The notes beneath the pieces are model-generated. The model made no database searches, was not told the origin of the DNA, and saw only the letters and a program-made list of their open reading frames with translations. A program made the translations under genes and the position numbers. A stretch of DNA of 17,402 nt, from NCBI GenBank assembly GCA_964490835.1, contig CAZBEA010000016.1, positions 1 to 17,402 on the forward strand, read 5' to 3'. Positions 6,894-14,998 of the stretch are shown here, piece by piece. Numbering within the stretch: position 1 is the stretch's first letter; every line of letters begins with the position of its first letter. This stretch comes from CAZBEA01 sp964490835. Lineage in GTDB: Bacteria > Patescibacteriota > Microgenomatia > Levybacterales > GWA1-39-11.

Positions 6894-9881
6894 ATGGATA
6901 CTAAATACGATCACGGTGCAATCGAGAAAAAGTGGCAACAGAAATGGGAGCAGGCAAAAGTGTACTCTCCAAATCTGGACACCGCGGAGAAGCCCTACTA
7001 TAACTTAATGATGTTTCCGTACCCCTCAGCTGAAGGTCTTCACGTAGGGAATATGTACGCTTTCACCGGAACTGACGTTTTTGGGCGTTTTATGAGGATG
7101 CACGGTCTGGACGTGCTGGAGCCGATTGGGCTCGATGGATTTGGGATTCACTCTGAAAATTATGCGCTTAAAGTAGGACGCCATCCAAAAGAGCAAGCGA
7201 CTCATGCAGAAAATAATTTTTATAGACAGCTTCGGTCAATAGGGAATGGATTTGATTGGAATAGAACTGTGGAGACTTATAATCCAGAATATTATAAATG
7301 GACCCAATGGCTTTTTATCCAAATGTTTAAAAATGGTCTAGCTTATAGAAAAAAAGCTGAAGTAAATTGGTGTCCCTCATGTAAAACTGTTCTTTCAGAC
7401 GAACAGGTCATACAAGGAAAATGTGAACGATGCTCTTCTGTAGTTGAAAAAAGGGCACTTGAGCAATGGTTTTTTAGGATAACACAATATGCAGATAGGC
7501 TCTTGTCAAATATAGACAGCCTTAATTGGACTGAAAAAGTAAAAATCGCACAACGTAATTGGATTGGAAAGAGTGAAGGAGCAGAGTTGAATTTTGATAT
7601 AGACGAGAAATATCACGTTATTCTGCTTCACGGATTCACGGGTTCGCCTGAGCGTAATTTCTTTCCGTGGTTACAAATAGAGCTTGAAAAAAAAGGCCAT
7701 ACGGTAGAGGTTCCTCATTTGCCGAATTCTGAAAATCCGTGCGAAGACGAGCAGGTTGAATATGTTTTGAAACATACAAAAATCGACGAGAATACTATTA
7801 TATATGGGCATTCATTGGGCTCGGTTGTTGCAATGAAAGTGGTCGAAAAGCTGAAAACCCCAATCCGAAGCCTTGTACTTTCCGGAACATTCTCCAAGCC
7901 AATATTTCTTGATCATGATCGCCCGTTCAAGGATACGTTCAAATGGGAATTTGACAGTGAAGCTATAAAATCAAATGCGCCGCTTATTACCGTCTTACAT
8001 GATTCCGGTGATACTGCCGTTCCATATTCACAGGCAAAAACCGTTGCTGATATGCTTGAGGCGGATTTGAGTGTAGTGCGTGCAGAAAAAGAACACTTCG
8101 ACGCTGAGGTAGAACCCACGGTATTGGATGCTGTAATTCCATCAGTTAAAGTATTCACAACCCGTCCCGATACCTTGTATGGTGCTACCTTCATGGTTGT
8201 TTCTCCTGAGCACCGATTGGTTAAGACAATAAAAACAAAAGAAGTTGTAGATTACATACAAGAAGCCGGAAAAAAAACCGATCAAGATCGTACTAACGCA
8301 GAAAAAGAAAAAACAGGGATATTTTCGGGACTTTACGCTCAAAATCCACTCAACGGCAACAGAATTCCCATTTGGATTGCAGATTACGTACTTATGGGGT
8401 ATGGCACGGGTGCGATCATGGCAGTTCCTGCCCATGATACCAGGGATTATGAATTTGCGAAGAAATATAACTTGCCTATAGTAGAGGTTATTCAAAGCAA
8501 AAATGGAGTAGATAAAGAACCTTATATTGGTTCAGGTGAGTTGATTAACTCGGGGAACTGGAATGGATGGAAGATGCCACATGAGATGAGTCGCGTGTTG
8601 GTAGATATGGAAAACAGGGGTATTGGTAAAAAGACAGCTCAATATCATCTTCGGGATTGGTTGATTTCAAGACAGCGCTATTGGGGTCCACCGATACCCA
8701 TGATATTTTGCGATTCATGCCAAAAAGAGGGAAGAGGTCAGCTCAAAGACATGCCCGGGTGGTACTCGGAATCCGAAGAGAACTTACCTGTTATGCTTCC
8801 GGATGTTGAAGATTGGAAGCCGATGGGTACGGGCAAGGCGCCTCTTGCCTCTCATCCGGAATTTTATAAAGTTGCTTGCCCGGAATGCGGCGCAGCTGCT
8901 CGAAGGGAGACAGACGTATCGGATACTTTTCTTGACAGCGCCTGGTATTTTTTGAGGTACGTATCGACTGACAAATCCGAAGTTGCGTTTGATTCTGATC
9001 GGGTTAAAAAATGGCTGCCCGTACACTCGTATATCGGAGGCGCGGAGCATAGCGTCTTGCATCTTCTCTACTCAAGATTTGTGACTATGTTCTTGAAGGA
9101 TTTGGGTATGATTGATTTTGAAGAGCCGTTCGCTCGCTTTTTTGCGCACGGGCTCATCATCAAAGATGGTGCGAAAATGAGCAAATCGAAAGGGAATGTG
9201 GTGGTTCCCGATGAATACATTGCAAAATATGGAGCCGATACGCTAAGGCTTTATCTGATGTTCCTTGGGCCATTTTCAGACGGAGGAGATTTCCGTGACA
9301 GTGGAATTGAGGGCATGAATAGGTTTGTGAAACGCGTGTGGAAATTATTTGGATCAGATTTCACGCTAAAATCCCAAAATGAGGTGCTGTCAGGAGACAG
9401 GGAATATATGTTGAACAAAACGATTAAAAAGGTATCAGAAGATCTCAATTCACTCTCATACAACACCGCAATAGCTTCACTTATGGAATGGGCTAATTTT
9501 CTGCAGGATAAAATTCGTGATGGAAGAGGTGAACCGTCGCATCAAGAGGCCGTAACTTTTACAAAGATGATAGCACCTTTTGCTCCCCATATGGCTGACG
9601 AAATGTACGAGTATTTGACAAGATCTGATAAGTCAATCCATTTGTCCGAGTGGCCAACCTTTGACGAATCAAAGATTGTAGAGGAGAACATACACATCGC
9701 AGTTCAAGTGAATGGTAAAACAAGAGCCGTGATTACAATTTCTCATTCGGAGGTAAAGGATGAAGAGAAGGTAAAGTCTCTTGCGCTCAAAGACGAAAAA
9801 ATTACAAACTTTATAAATTCGGGAGGCAATATCAAGAAAACGATCTACGTTCCTGGAAAAATAATTAACTTTGTAGTATAA
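6894..9881 (+). CDS. leuS: Leucyl-tRNA synthetase with inserted serine hydrolase domain
   Basis: This is a 995-residue class I synthetase that charges tRNA-Leu with leucine. The HIGH-type motif is HVGN (50-53) in FPYPSAEGLHVGN, and KMSKS is at 761-765. Zinc-type cysteines are at C160/C163/C177/C180 and C606/C609/C662/C665. The CP1 editing domain is present: FTTRPDT (421-427) and MAVPAHDTRD (509-518) with the conserved editing Asp. The anticodon-binding and C-terminal domains (about 800-995) end in VQVNGKTRAVITI. Bacterial LeuRS is usually about 810-880 residues. The excess is a block at about 238-417, between WIGKSEGAELNFDID and VKVFTTRPDTLYGATF, which is a complete RBBP9/YdeN-like alpha/beta-hydrolase (listed separately). 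All synthetase motifs are kept, so the enzyme should be functional. It is the first gene of an operon, 33 nt before comEA. Confidence 0.97.
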   Translation: MDTKYDHGAIEKKWQQKWEQAKVYSPNLDTAEKPYYNLMMFPYPSAEGLHVGNMYAFTGTDVFGRFMRMHGLDVLEPIGLDGFGIHSENYALKVGRHPKEQATHAENNFYRQLRSIGNGFDWNRTVETYNPEYYKWTQWLFIQMFKNGLAYRKKAEVNWCPSCKTVLSDEQVIQGKCERCSSVVEKRALEQWFFRITQYADRLLSNIDSLNWTEKVKIAQRNWIGKSEGAELNFDIDEKYHVILLHGFTGSPERNFFPWLQIELEKKGHTVEVPHLPNSENPCEDEQVEYVLKHTKIDENTIIYGHSLGSVVAMKVVEKLKTPIRSLVLSGTFSKPIFLDHDRPFKDTFKWEFDSEAIKSNAPLITVLHDSGDTAVPYSQAKTVADMLEADLSVVRAEKEHFDAEVEPTVLDAVIPSVKVFTTRPDTLYGATFMVVSPEHRLVKTIKTKEVVDYIQEAGKKTDQDRTNAEKEKTGIFSGLYAQNPLNGNRIPIWIADYVLMGYGTGAIMAVPAHDTRDYEFAKKYNLPIVEVIQSKNGVDKEPYIGSGELINSGNWNGWKMPHEMSRVLVDMENRGIGKKTAQYHLRDWLISRQRYWGPPIPMIFCDSCQKEGRGQLKDMPGWYSESEENLPVMLPDVEDWKPMGTGKAPLASHPEFYKVACPECGAAARRETDVSDTFLDSAWYFLRYVSTDKSEVAFDSDRVKKWLPVHSYIGGAEHSVLHLLYSRFVTMFLKDLGMIDFEEPFARFFAHGLIIKDGAKMSKSKGNVVVPDEYIAKYGADTLRLYLMFLGPFSDGGDFRDSGIEGMNRFVKRVWKLFGSDFTLKSQNEVLSGDREYMLNKTIKKVSEDLNSLSYNTAIASLMEWANFLQDKIRDGRGEPSHQEAVTFTKMIAPFAPHMADEMYEYLTRSDKSIHLSEWPTFDESKIVEENIHIAVQVNGKTRAVITISHSEVKDEEKVKSLALKDEKITNFINSGGNIKKTIYVPGKIINFVV
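7605..8144 (+). other. In-frame RBBP9/YdeN-like serine hydrolase domain inside leuS
   Basis: About 180 residues (LeuRS 238-417) form a whole alpha/beta-hydrolase. It opens with the oxyanion-strand motif VILLHGFTGSP (HGF 246-248). The nucleophile elbow is YGHSLGS with Ser307. The acid is Asp373 in HDSGDTAVPY, and the histidine is His401 in KEHF. The W-x-x-x-L-E-x-x-G pattern and PHLPNSENP segment match small single-domain hydrolases of the RBBP9/YdeN group. The boundaries sit on the linker strand joining the catalytic core to CP1. The composition does not visibly differ from the flanking gene, and no stop or frameshift occurs, so it reads as a settled domain and not a recent insertion. Family recognition is by motif; the substrate is unknown. 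Confidence 0.88.
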
Positions 9882-9903
9882 GGGTATTAGATAGCAATTT
9901 GGC

Positions 9904-9914
9904 AGGATGGTGAT
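9904..9914 (+). promoter_or_regulatory. Shine-Dalgarno of comEA
   Basis: AGGATGGTGAT directly precedes the ATG at 9915. AGGA lies 7 nt upstream, and GGTGAT resembles the anti-SD complement. It is the clearest ribosome site in the window and belongs to an operon-internal gene. Confidence 0.6.
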
Positions 9915-10520
9915 ATGCCGGATAATATTGGCCAAATTCAAGAACTCATTCTCCCATTCGTTAAGAAAAATGGTTTGTTTTTGGCTCTTTTGATTGTGGG
10001 CATTGTAATGGTCGGGTATGGTCTCTTTTATAGGCCTGAGGGTAATTCTTCGATAGAGCTGGTAAAGGCCGATCCTGAGATGACAAAAGAGATCGGATCC
10101 AAAATTCTCGTTGACGTGAGTGGGGCCGTGGTTGCTCCCGGAATGTACGAGCTTGAGGAGGGAGCTCGGGTCCAGGACGCACTCGTCATGGCTGGAGGGT
10201 TTGATCAGGAGGCTGACAGGGATTACATCTCCCAATATCTCAATCTCGCTCAAAAGCTAAAAGACGGTACCAAACTCTATATTCCGAAAGAAAACCAAGA
10301 GGTTGGTGTTGCAGTAGCCGGCGTATCAACCGTAACAGGTCTTATTAATATCAATTCAGCTTCCGAATCCGAGCTGGACACATTGCCCGCAATCGGTATG
10401 GTAACTGCCGGTAAAATTATTGACGGGAGGCCATACCAAGATATTGCTGAGCTTGTGAGTAAAAAAGTGGTTGGGCAGAAGACATACGACAAAATTAAAG
10501 ACCTCGTCAGCGTCTACTAA
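9915..10520 (+). CDS. comEA: ComEA-like DNA receptor (SLBB + helix-hairpin-helix)
   Basis: This is a 201-residue membrane-anchored protein. Residues about 21-39 (LFLALLIVGIVMVGYGLFY) form the single N-terminal membrane helix. Residues about 63-124 are an SLBB domain (ILVDVSGAVVAPGMYEL...AGGFDQEAD...LYIPK). Residues about 142-200 are the ComEA helix-hairpin-helix DNA-binding domain (ININSASESELDTLPAIG...AGKII). This is the standard Gram-positive ComEA order. In natural transformation it binds incoming double-stranded DNA outside the membrane and hands it to ComEC, which is encoded next. The stop codon TAA (10518-10520) abuts the comEC ATG with no gap. Confidence 0.93.
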   Translation: MPDNIGQIQELILPFVKKNGLFLALLIVGIVMVGYGLFYRPEGNSSIELVKADPEMTKEIGSKILVDVSGAVVAPGMYELEEGARVQDALVMAGGFDQEADRDYISQYLNLAQKLKDGTKLYIPKENQEVGVAVAGVSTVTGLININSASESELDTLPAIGMVTAGKIIDGRPYQDIAELVSKKVVGQKTYDKIKDLVSVY

Positions 10521-11729
10521 ATGAAATTCCTATGGTTCGTATTGATCCTATTTTGTATCTTGATTGGACGCCTTCTCACATATGATGAACTCTCCTATAA
10601 GAATGGACAACGCATTGACCTGGAAGGCCATATCCTTGAAAGCCCCGAAATCCATTCCGGAAGACAGGTTTTTCACTTTCAAGGACTCAGGCTGTCTCTG
10701 GATCTTGTCCCACTGTATTCCTATGGGGACAGGATAAGGGTTCAAGGCGTTGCGGAACGCAGAGAATTTACGTCTCAGGGGAAGTTGATTGAATACTGGG
10801 AAGTATCAGAGGCTAGGGTTTTGAGAGTAGAAAGCAAAAATGTATTTATTACGTTCCTTTCAGGCTTAAGAAACACGATCGTAGATAATATAAAACAGGC
10901 TTTACCATCGCCCGAATCTGACCTACTCATAGGAATTGTATTGGGAGACGATAGTGGATTTGATAAAAAAACAAGCGATACATTTTCCCAAACCGGTCTT
11001 ATGCATATAGTTGCCGCTTCGGGAACTAACATTACGATCGTTGGCGGACTGTTCTATTTCACATGTGTTCCCCTTGTAGGGTTACGCCGGGCTATACCCA
11101 TTTCAATTCTTGGAATTAGTATGTACGCTCTTCTTGCCGGGTTCTCACCTTCGATTCAGAGAGCTGCAGTTATGGGCGGTATTTCGTATCTTGGATTATA
11201 TCTTGGGAGGCAGACATATGCTTTATTTAGCCTCGTTTTAACCGGCATGCTCCTTATTTTGATCAACCCATCCATAGTATCCGACATTGGATTTCAATTA
11301 TCTTTTGGCGCAACACTTGGTATTCTTCTTCTCCAACCGATGCTCCAAAGGGTTCCTTTTTTCTCCAAAAATCTCATCACAAAAGATATATCCGTTACAC
11401 TTGCGGCTTATACAGCGCTTGTTCCGCTTCTTTTGTATCATTTCAACACCTTCACACCGTTTGCAGTATTCATAAATGCATTTGTGCTCTGGACTATACC
11501 TATCCTTACGGTTCTTGGGGGAATTGGCGCGATCATAAGTCTTGTTCTTCCATTTTTCGCGGTTCCCATCTTTTGGGTTACGTACCCCTTTCTTCACTAC
11601 ATACTGTTCGTGGCACACATATTCTCCGAGTGGCTTCCCGAGTACCAATTGACCGGAAATATATCGCCGGTTTTTATATTGGGATACTATCTGACTCTTA
11701 TTGCATTCTTAATCCGATTCAGAAAATGA
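10521..11729 (+). CDS. comEC: ComEC membrane channel part (N-terminal plus competence domain)
   Basis: This is a 402-residue polytopic protein corresponding to the first two thirds of ComEC/Rec2, the channel that carries single-stranded DNA across the membrane. After one or two N-terminal hydrophobic segments (LWFVLILFCILIGRLL), residues about 28-103 form a soluble OB-like DUF4131-type domain (GQRIDLEGHILESPE...YGDRIRVQGVAERREF). The competence domain covers about 135-400, with hallmark TGLMHIVAASGTN (158-170), GFSPSIQRAAVMGG (207-220) and IVSDIGFQLSFGATLGI (252-268). The metallo-beta-lactamase third is a separate gene whose ATG overlaps this TGA (ATGA). The start follows the comEA stop immediately, without an SD, so translation is probably re-initiated. 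Confidence 0.93.
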   Translation: MKFLWFVLILFCILIGRLLTYDELSYKNGQRIDLEGHILESPEIHSGRQVFHFQGLRLSLDLVPLYSYGDRIRVQGVAERREFTSQGKLIEYWEVSEARVLRVESKNVFITFLSGLRNTIVDNIKQALPSPESDLLIGIVLGDDSGFDKKTSDTFSQTGLMHIVAASGTNITIVGGLFYFTCVPLVGLRRAIPISILGISMYALLAGFSPSIQRAAVMGGISYLGLYLGRQTYALFSLVLTGMLLILINPSIVSDIGFQLSFGATLGILLLQPMLQRVPFFSKNLITKDISVTLAAYTALVPLLLYHFNTFTPFAVFINAFVLWTIPILTVLGGIGAIISLVLPFFAVPIFWVTYPFLHYILFVAHIFSEWLPEYQLTGNISPVFILGYYLTLIAFLIRFRK

Positions 11730-12538
11730 AAAAGGGAAGTCTGGTTATGCTCATGGTGCTGTTATTATTCGTCGGGTACGAAATGATCCGCGAAGTAAAA
11801 CTAAAAGACAAGCTTATCATCGTCTTTTGTGATGTTGGGCAGGGAGACGGGGCATTTATCAGAACTCCGAAAGGGCAGAAAATCATAATTGATACGGGCC
11901 CCGGATCATCAATCTTGAAATGCATATCCTCACATGTACCTTTTTGGGATAAAAATCTCGATCTTGTGATACTTTCTCACTTTAATATGGATCACGTCTC
12001 AGGAATCGTCGATATTTTAAAACGGTACCATATAAAGCGTATAGCAATACCGACGGAATCAACTCAAAGAGAAGATGTACAACATTATATGACACTAATT
12101 AAATCTAAAGATATCTCTATAGATGATCTCAACGAAGGTGATAGTTATAAGATAGAAGATGGTGTAATGATCAACACATTAGAAGCACCGGATGAAACCG
12201 GTTTTATCGAAGAAAATGATTCATCACTCATCCAAACACTATCGTATAACGGTTACGATGTTCTTTTTACCGGTGATGCATCGTATGAAGTATTGAATCC
12301 GATTCTCGGCCGACTTGGAAAGGAAATTGAAGTCCTAAAAGTGCCGCATCATGGTTCAAAGACGGGACTGAATGAGGAGAGTTTTAGGAATTTCCACCCA
12401 CAAATAGCAATCATTTCTGCAGGGAAAAACAATCGCTATGGCCATCCGACAAAAGAGATAGTAGATTTGTTAGAGAACAATCAAATTCAAGTTCGAAGAA
12501 CTGACGAGGAGGGGAGTATTAGATATATAGTTCCATGA
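11726..12538 (+). CDS. ComEC metallo-beta-lactamase-fold part (separate gene)
   Basis: This is a 270-residue protein starting at the ATG of the ATGA overlap (11726-11729). The frame is open another 51 codons upstream, but that extension lies entirely inside comEC. A short N-terminal membrane segment (LVMLMVLLLFVGYEM) anchors an MBL-fold domain. Visible motifs are FCDVGQGDGAFI (34-45), IIIDTGPG (53-60), SHFNMDH (84-90), LFTGDAS (180-186), VPHHGSKTG (206-214) and GHP at 239-241. This is the ComEC C-terminal domain, thought to degrade the non-transported strand. The second position of HxNxDH is Asn where many MBL enzymes have His; ComEC proteins often have Asp there, so metal binding may be modified. 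Together the two pieces (672 residues) about equal a full-length ComEC. Confidence 0.92.
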   Translation: MKKGSLVMLMVLLLFVGYEMIREVKLKDKLIIVFCDVGQGDGAFIRTPKGQKIIIDTGPGSSILKCISSHVPFWDKNLDLVILSHFNMDHVSGIVDILKRYHIKRIAIPTESTQREDVQHYMTLIKSKDISIDDLNEGDSYKIEDGVMINTLEAPDETGFIEENDSSLIQTLSYNGYDVLFTGDASYEVLNPILGRLGKEIEVLKVPHHGSKTGLNEESFRNFHPQIAIISAGKNNRYGHPTKEIVDLLENNQIQVRRTDEEGSIRYIVP

Positions 12539-12565
12539 ATAATTATCGGAGAGAGATCGATATAG

Positions 12566-12571
12566 TATAAT
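12566..12571 (+). promoter_or_regulatory. -10 box TATAAT, leaderless start
   Basis: A perfect TATAAT is followed by ACGGTT (6 nt) and the ATG at 12578, so +1 is predicted at the A of the start codon. The -35 position is weak (TTATCG, 17-bp spacer). It lies in the 39-bp gap after the comEC operon, so the next gene has its own promoter. Confidence 0.6.
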
Positions 12572-12577
12572 ACGGTT

Positions 12578-14029
12578 ATGACTGAAGCTGATTTTGGTGA
12601 ACCTCGTGTACTTGGAGCAGAAGTACCGTTTCGCACTAGAGCTTTTGAGATAAATTACATTGCAAAAACCCCAGGCGGAATTGAATTTCAGACCAGAGAT
12701 GTTCTTGCCAGGCCTGCTCCAAATGAGCTGTTTAGAGCTCAAGGCCTCGATGATAAAATTGCTGATTGGATCGCAACAAAAGAAATTCCTGCAGCAATTA
12801 ATAAAGCTATTGAAATCTCCGGAGATACTCGCGCCGAGCAATTAAGAATAAAAGTAATGCAGGATACTTTTGGGTTTTCCGACCAACAAATTCAAGAATA
12901 CCAAGAAAATCTAAGAAAAGCGCAGTTAGAAGAAGGAATACTCTTGACACCCGAGCAGCACGCTGTATTTATGAGGGAATACGCATCTTCAGAAAAAGTC
13001 GGTATTGTTAATCCTCAATTTATTCATGATCCCCAGACAAACACCGAAAGAATGCTCGCAGACATCAGGAAAGTTCCTTTTGCGTTCTACAGGTTTATCC
13101 GTACTCCACGTGACGTTGAAACGGGACTTATCGAGTACGCAAATCCATGCGGTGTTGCACTCGCTCTTAGACTTCCCGGGTGGTATGGTTTGGGAAGAAG
13201 GTTCGAAAACAATGGAACTTACAGAGGTAAAAAAGAGGAAGGGGGTCTCCCGGGAGCATTCGCAGCGGGTATTTGGGATACTTCACGAAGTAGGCTTACT
13301 CCTCCGGGCAAGCCCGAAGTTATAACGTCCGGGAAGGCACGAGCTATGGCCAATCTTGAAGCAAGACAAGAAGCCGGAGTCGGATCAGATACATTTTTTG
13401 GTATTCCTTTGATGAATTTAAAAAATGGAGATATTGAAGACTATATATTGGAAAGAATGCAACAGGAAACGGGTGAAATACGATCGGATATCAGTAATGT
13501 GTTACTTGTGGCTTTTGGAACAGACTTGGTGAATCCACATAATGAGCTTGGTATCGTGGCAGAATCAAACAGAACAAGAGAAGAGCTTGAAGAAATCCAC
13601 GCGAGAGCGGAAAAAGATACGAGTGAAAAACATTTTTCCGAGGGTATCGCTTTTATTCCTGATTCTGCGGATGCAATCGAAAGACTTTGTTGTGAAGTGA
13701 AGTGTCCTATGCCTCCAACCCACTACATGCCGTATGTATCTGATGTTTATAGAAGAATGATTGTAGAATCTCATGGTGATATGGATAAGATGCGTCAGGC
13801 CGAAGAATGGAGAGAAAGGGTTCAAGGTGGAATAGATCGTAATTGGCAAGAGATAGATGAAATGGTTGAGAGATTTAACTTTGAACATCCGGACAAAGCG
13901 GACGAGAACGAACGCAAAGCGGGGAGACCGATCAATCGCAAAGGATACGAGCCTGCCTTATTCCCAACCGATCAGGGACTTCCAAGCATGAATTCTGAAT
14001 TTAGGAGAACAGAACTGATTACCGATTGA
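12578..14029 (+). CDS. Unrecognised 483-residue cytoplasmic protein
   Basis: I do not recognise this gene. It has no signal peptide or membrane segment and is strongly charged, so it is probably cytosolic. Residues about 55-135 are predicted helical (AEQLRIKVMQDTFGFSDQQIQEYQENL...). The middle (about 190-345) has beta-like stretches. Within it SGKARAMANLEARQEAGVGSD (251-271) faintly resembles the second half of a Nudix box (E, E and G in place), followed by an alternating segment ending GIVAESNRTREELEEI (325-340). The first conserved Glu of the box is absent, so catalysis by that route is unlikely. CCEVKCPMPP (371-380) is a cysteine cluster that could bind metal. The C-terminal quarter is charged and proline/basic-rich. 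It has its own leaderless promoter and lies 34 nt before the response regulator, so it may be transcribed with the two-component module. Confidence 0.75.
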   Translation: MTEADFGEPRVLGAEVPFRTRAFEINYIAKTPGGIEFQTRDVLARPAPNELFRAQGLDDKIADWIATKEIPAAINKAIEISGDTRAEQLRIKVMQDTFGFSDQQIQEYQENLRKAQLEEGILLTPEQHAVFMREYASSEKVGIVNPQFIHDPQTNTERMLADIRKVPFAFYRFIRTPRDVETGLIEYANPCGVALALRLPGWYGLGRRFENNGTYRGKKEEGGLPGAFAAGIWDTSRSRLTPPGKPEVITSGKARAMANLEARQEAGVGSDTFFGIPLMNLKNGDIEDYILERMQQETGEIRSDISNVLLVAFGTDLVNPHNELGIVAESNRTREELEEIHARAEKDTSEKHFSEGIAFIPDSADAIERLCCEVKCPMPPTHYMPYVSDVYRRMIVESHGDMDKMRQAEEWRERVQGGIDRNWQEIDEMVERFNFEHPDKADENERKAGRPINRKGYEPALFPTDQGLPSMNSEFRRTELITD

Positions 14030-14063
14030 TTTTTTCCCCTGTTCTTGTTAGCCTGGAATAAGT

Positions 14064-14432
14064 ATGGCTAAGATTTTAATTGTCGATGATGAATTGGACA
14101 TAATTGAGGTTTTTAAAATTGCACTCACACAGGGCGGGTACGATGTCGATTATGCGAATGATGCCCGTGACGGGCTAACCCACGCAAAAGAAGGGAAGTA
14201 CGACCTTTTTATACTTGACCAGATGTTGCCTGACCTATCGGGAAATGAAATTTTAAAAATTTTAAAGAGTGATGAGAAGACAAAAAATGTTCCCGTTACG
14301 ATGCTCTCAAACTTCGGCCACGACGACATGATAAAAGGCGCTTTGAATGGTGGTGCGGTAGACTACATTTTGAAATATCAGATCACCCCGGACGATTTGG
14401 TCGAGAAAGTTAAAACGATTCTTTCTCGCTGA
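14064..14432 (+). CDS. Single-domain response regulator (CheY-like)
   Basis: This is a 122-residue receiver domain with no output domain. The acidic pocket is IVDDE (D8, D9). The phospho-acceptor is Asp52 in LFILDQMLPDLSG. The switch residue is Ser82 in VTMLSNF, and the conserved lysine is Lys104 in VDYILKYQ. It would be phosphorylated by a histidine kinase, probably the one encoded 570 bp downstream, and would act by protein-protein contact. A weak GGAA lies about 6 nt before the ATG. No clear promoter was seen, so read-through from the 12578 gene is likely. Confidence 0.92.
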   Translation: MAKILIVDDELDIIEVFKIALTQGGYDVDYANDARDGLTHAKEGKYDLFILDQMLPDLSGNEILKILKSDEKTKNVPVTMLSNFGHDDMIKGALNGGAVDYILKYQITPDDLVEKVKTILSR

Positions 14433-14439
14433 TCAACCC

Positions 14440-14958
14440 ATGCATAGGTCACAAATCGAGGCTATAATTCAAAAACAAAACACAATTCTTGGTCCTTCCA
14501 AGGTTAAAAAAATTCTTTTGGGGATACCCGAAATTCAAGTTGACGATCAAGGAAGGCTTATTAACCTTGCTCGTGATGACGAGCAGATGTTGAATCAGGT
14601 GGTAAATGTTTTTCTGGATTTTTCTCACGAGATAGTCAAGGGTCTATTGTTTGAAATTGACTCACCGATTCATGAGCCTAAGGAAGACGCACCCAAGCCA
14701 ATTGAGGTATCTACCGAGGAGAAAAAGATAGGTGTTTCAAATGTTATTCCACAATCTTCAAAAGACGAGCTTGTGGCTCTTAATCCTGAGGAACCGTTTC
14801 AGCACAGTGGAAGCGACGCGATACAAAAAGCACTTGAATCTTTGGGCACCAGAACTTCAGCAGAAGATACTCAAGCAGGTCCATCAAATAACTTGCAAGA
14901 TCCGCCTCAAGGTTCAGTCCAAAAGCTGAATGATATCATAAAACAATACAACTCCTAA
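14440..14958 (+). CDS. Unknown 172-residue protein between response regulator and kinase
   Basis: It starts 7 nt after the response-regulator stop with no SD, so it is in the same operon. Residues 1-72 look folded: IEAIIQKQNTILGPSKVKKILLGIPEIQVDDQGRL, then a helical block DDEQMLNQVVNVFLDFSHEIVKGLLFEI. Residues about 75-160 are low-complexity, rich in Glu, Pro, Ser and Gln, and probably disordered. A short amphipathic helix ends the protein (VQKLNDIIKQYNS). There is no membrane segment. No family is recognised. Its position between a regulator and a kinase suggests an adaptor or a target of the phosphorelay, but that is inference. Confidence 0.7.
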   Translation: MHRSQIEAIIQKQNTILGPSKVKKILLGIPEIQVDDQGRLINLARDDEQMLNQVVNVFLDFSHEIVKGLLFEIDSPIHEPKEDAPKPIEVSTEEKKIGVSNVIPQSSKDELVALNPEEPFQHSGSDAIQKALESLGTRTSAEDTQAGPSNNLQDPPQGSVQKLNDIIKQYNS

Positions 14959-14981
14959 CTTCTGGAAAGCACGAAGCAGTC

Positions 14982-14992
14982 TATGATACTCT
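14982..14992 (+). promoter_or_regulatory. Possible -10 region for the histidine kinase, leaderless or nearly so
   Basis: The 40-bp gap before the kinase contains TATGAT (14982-14987) and the overlapping extended box TGATACTCT (hexamer 14987-14992). The latter ends exactly 6 nt before the ATG at 14999, as for other starts in this window. There is no SD. The hexamer match is modest. Confidence 0.4.
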
Positions 14993-14998
14993 AAATAT

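Noticed and set aside
6645..6938. Open frame of about 97 codons on the minus strand overlapping the leuS start
   Set aside because: It overlaps the well-supported N-terminus and promoter of leuS, and its protein has no recognisable pattern.
11573..11725. Upstream extension of the MBL gene by 51 codons
   Set aside because: It lies wholly inside comEC in another frame. The ATGA overlap start at 11726 gives a membrane anchor followed directly by the MBL domain.
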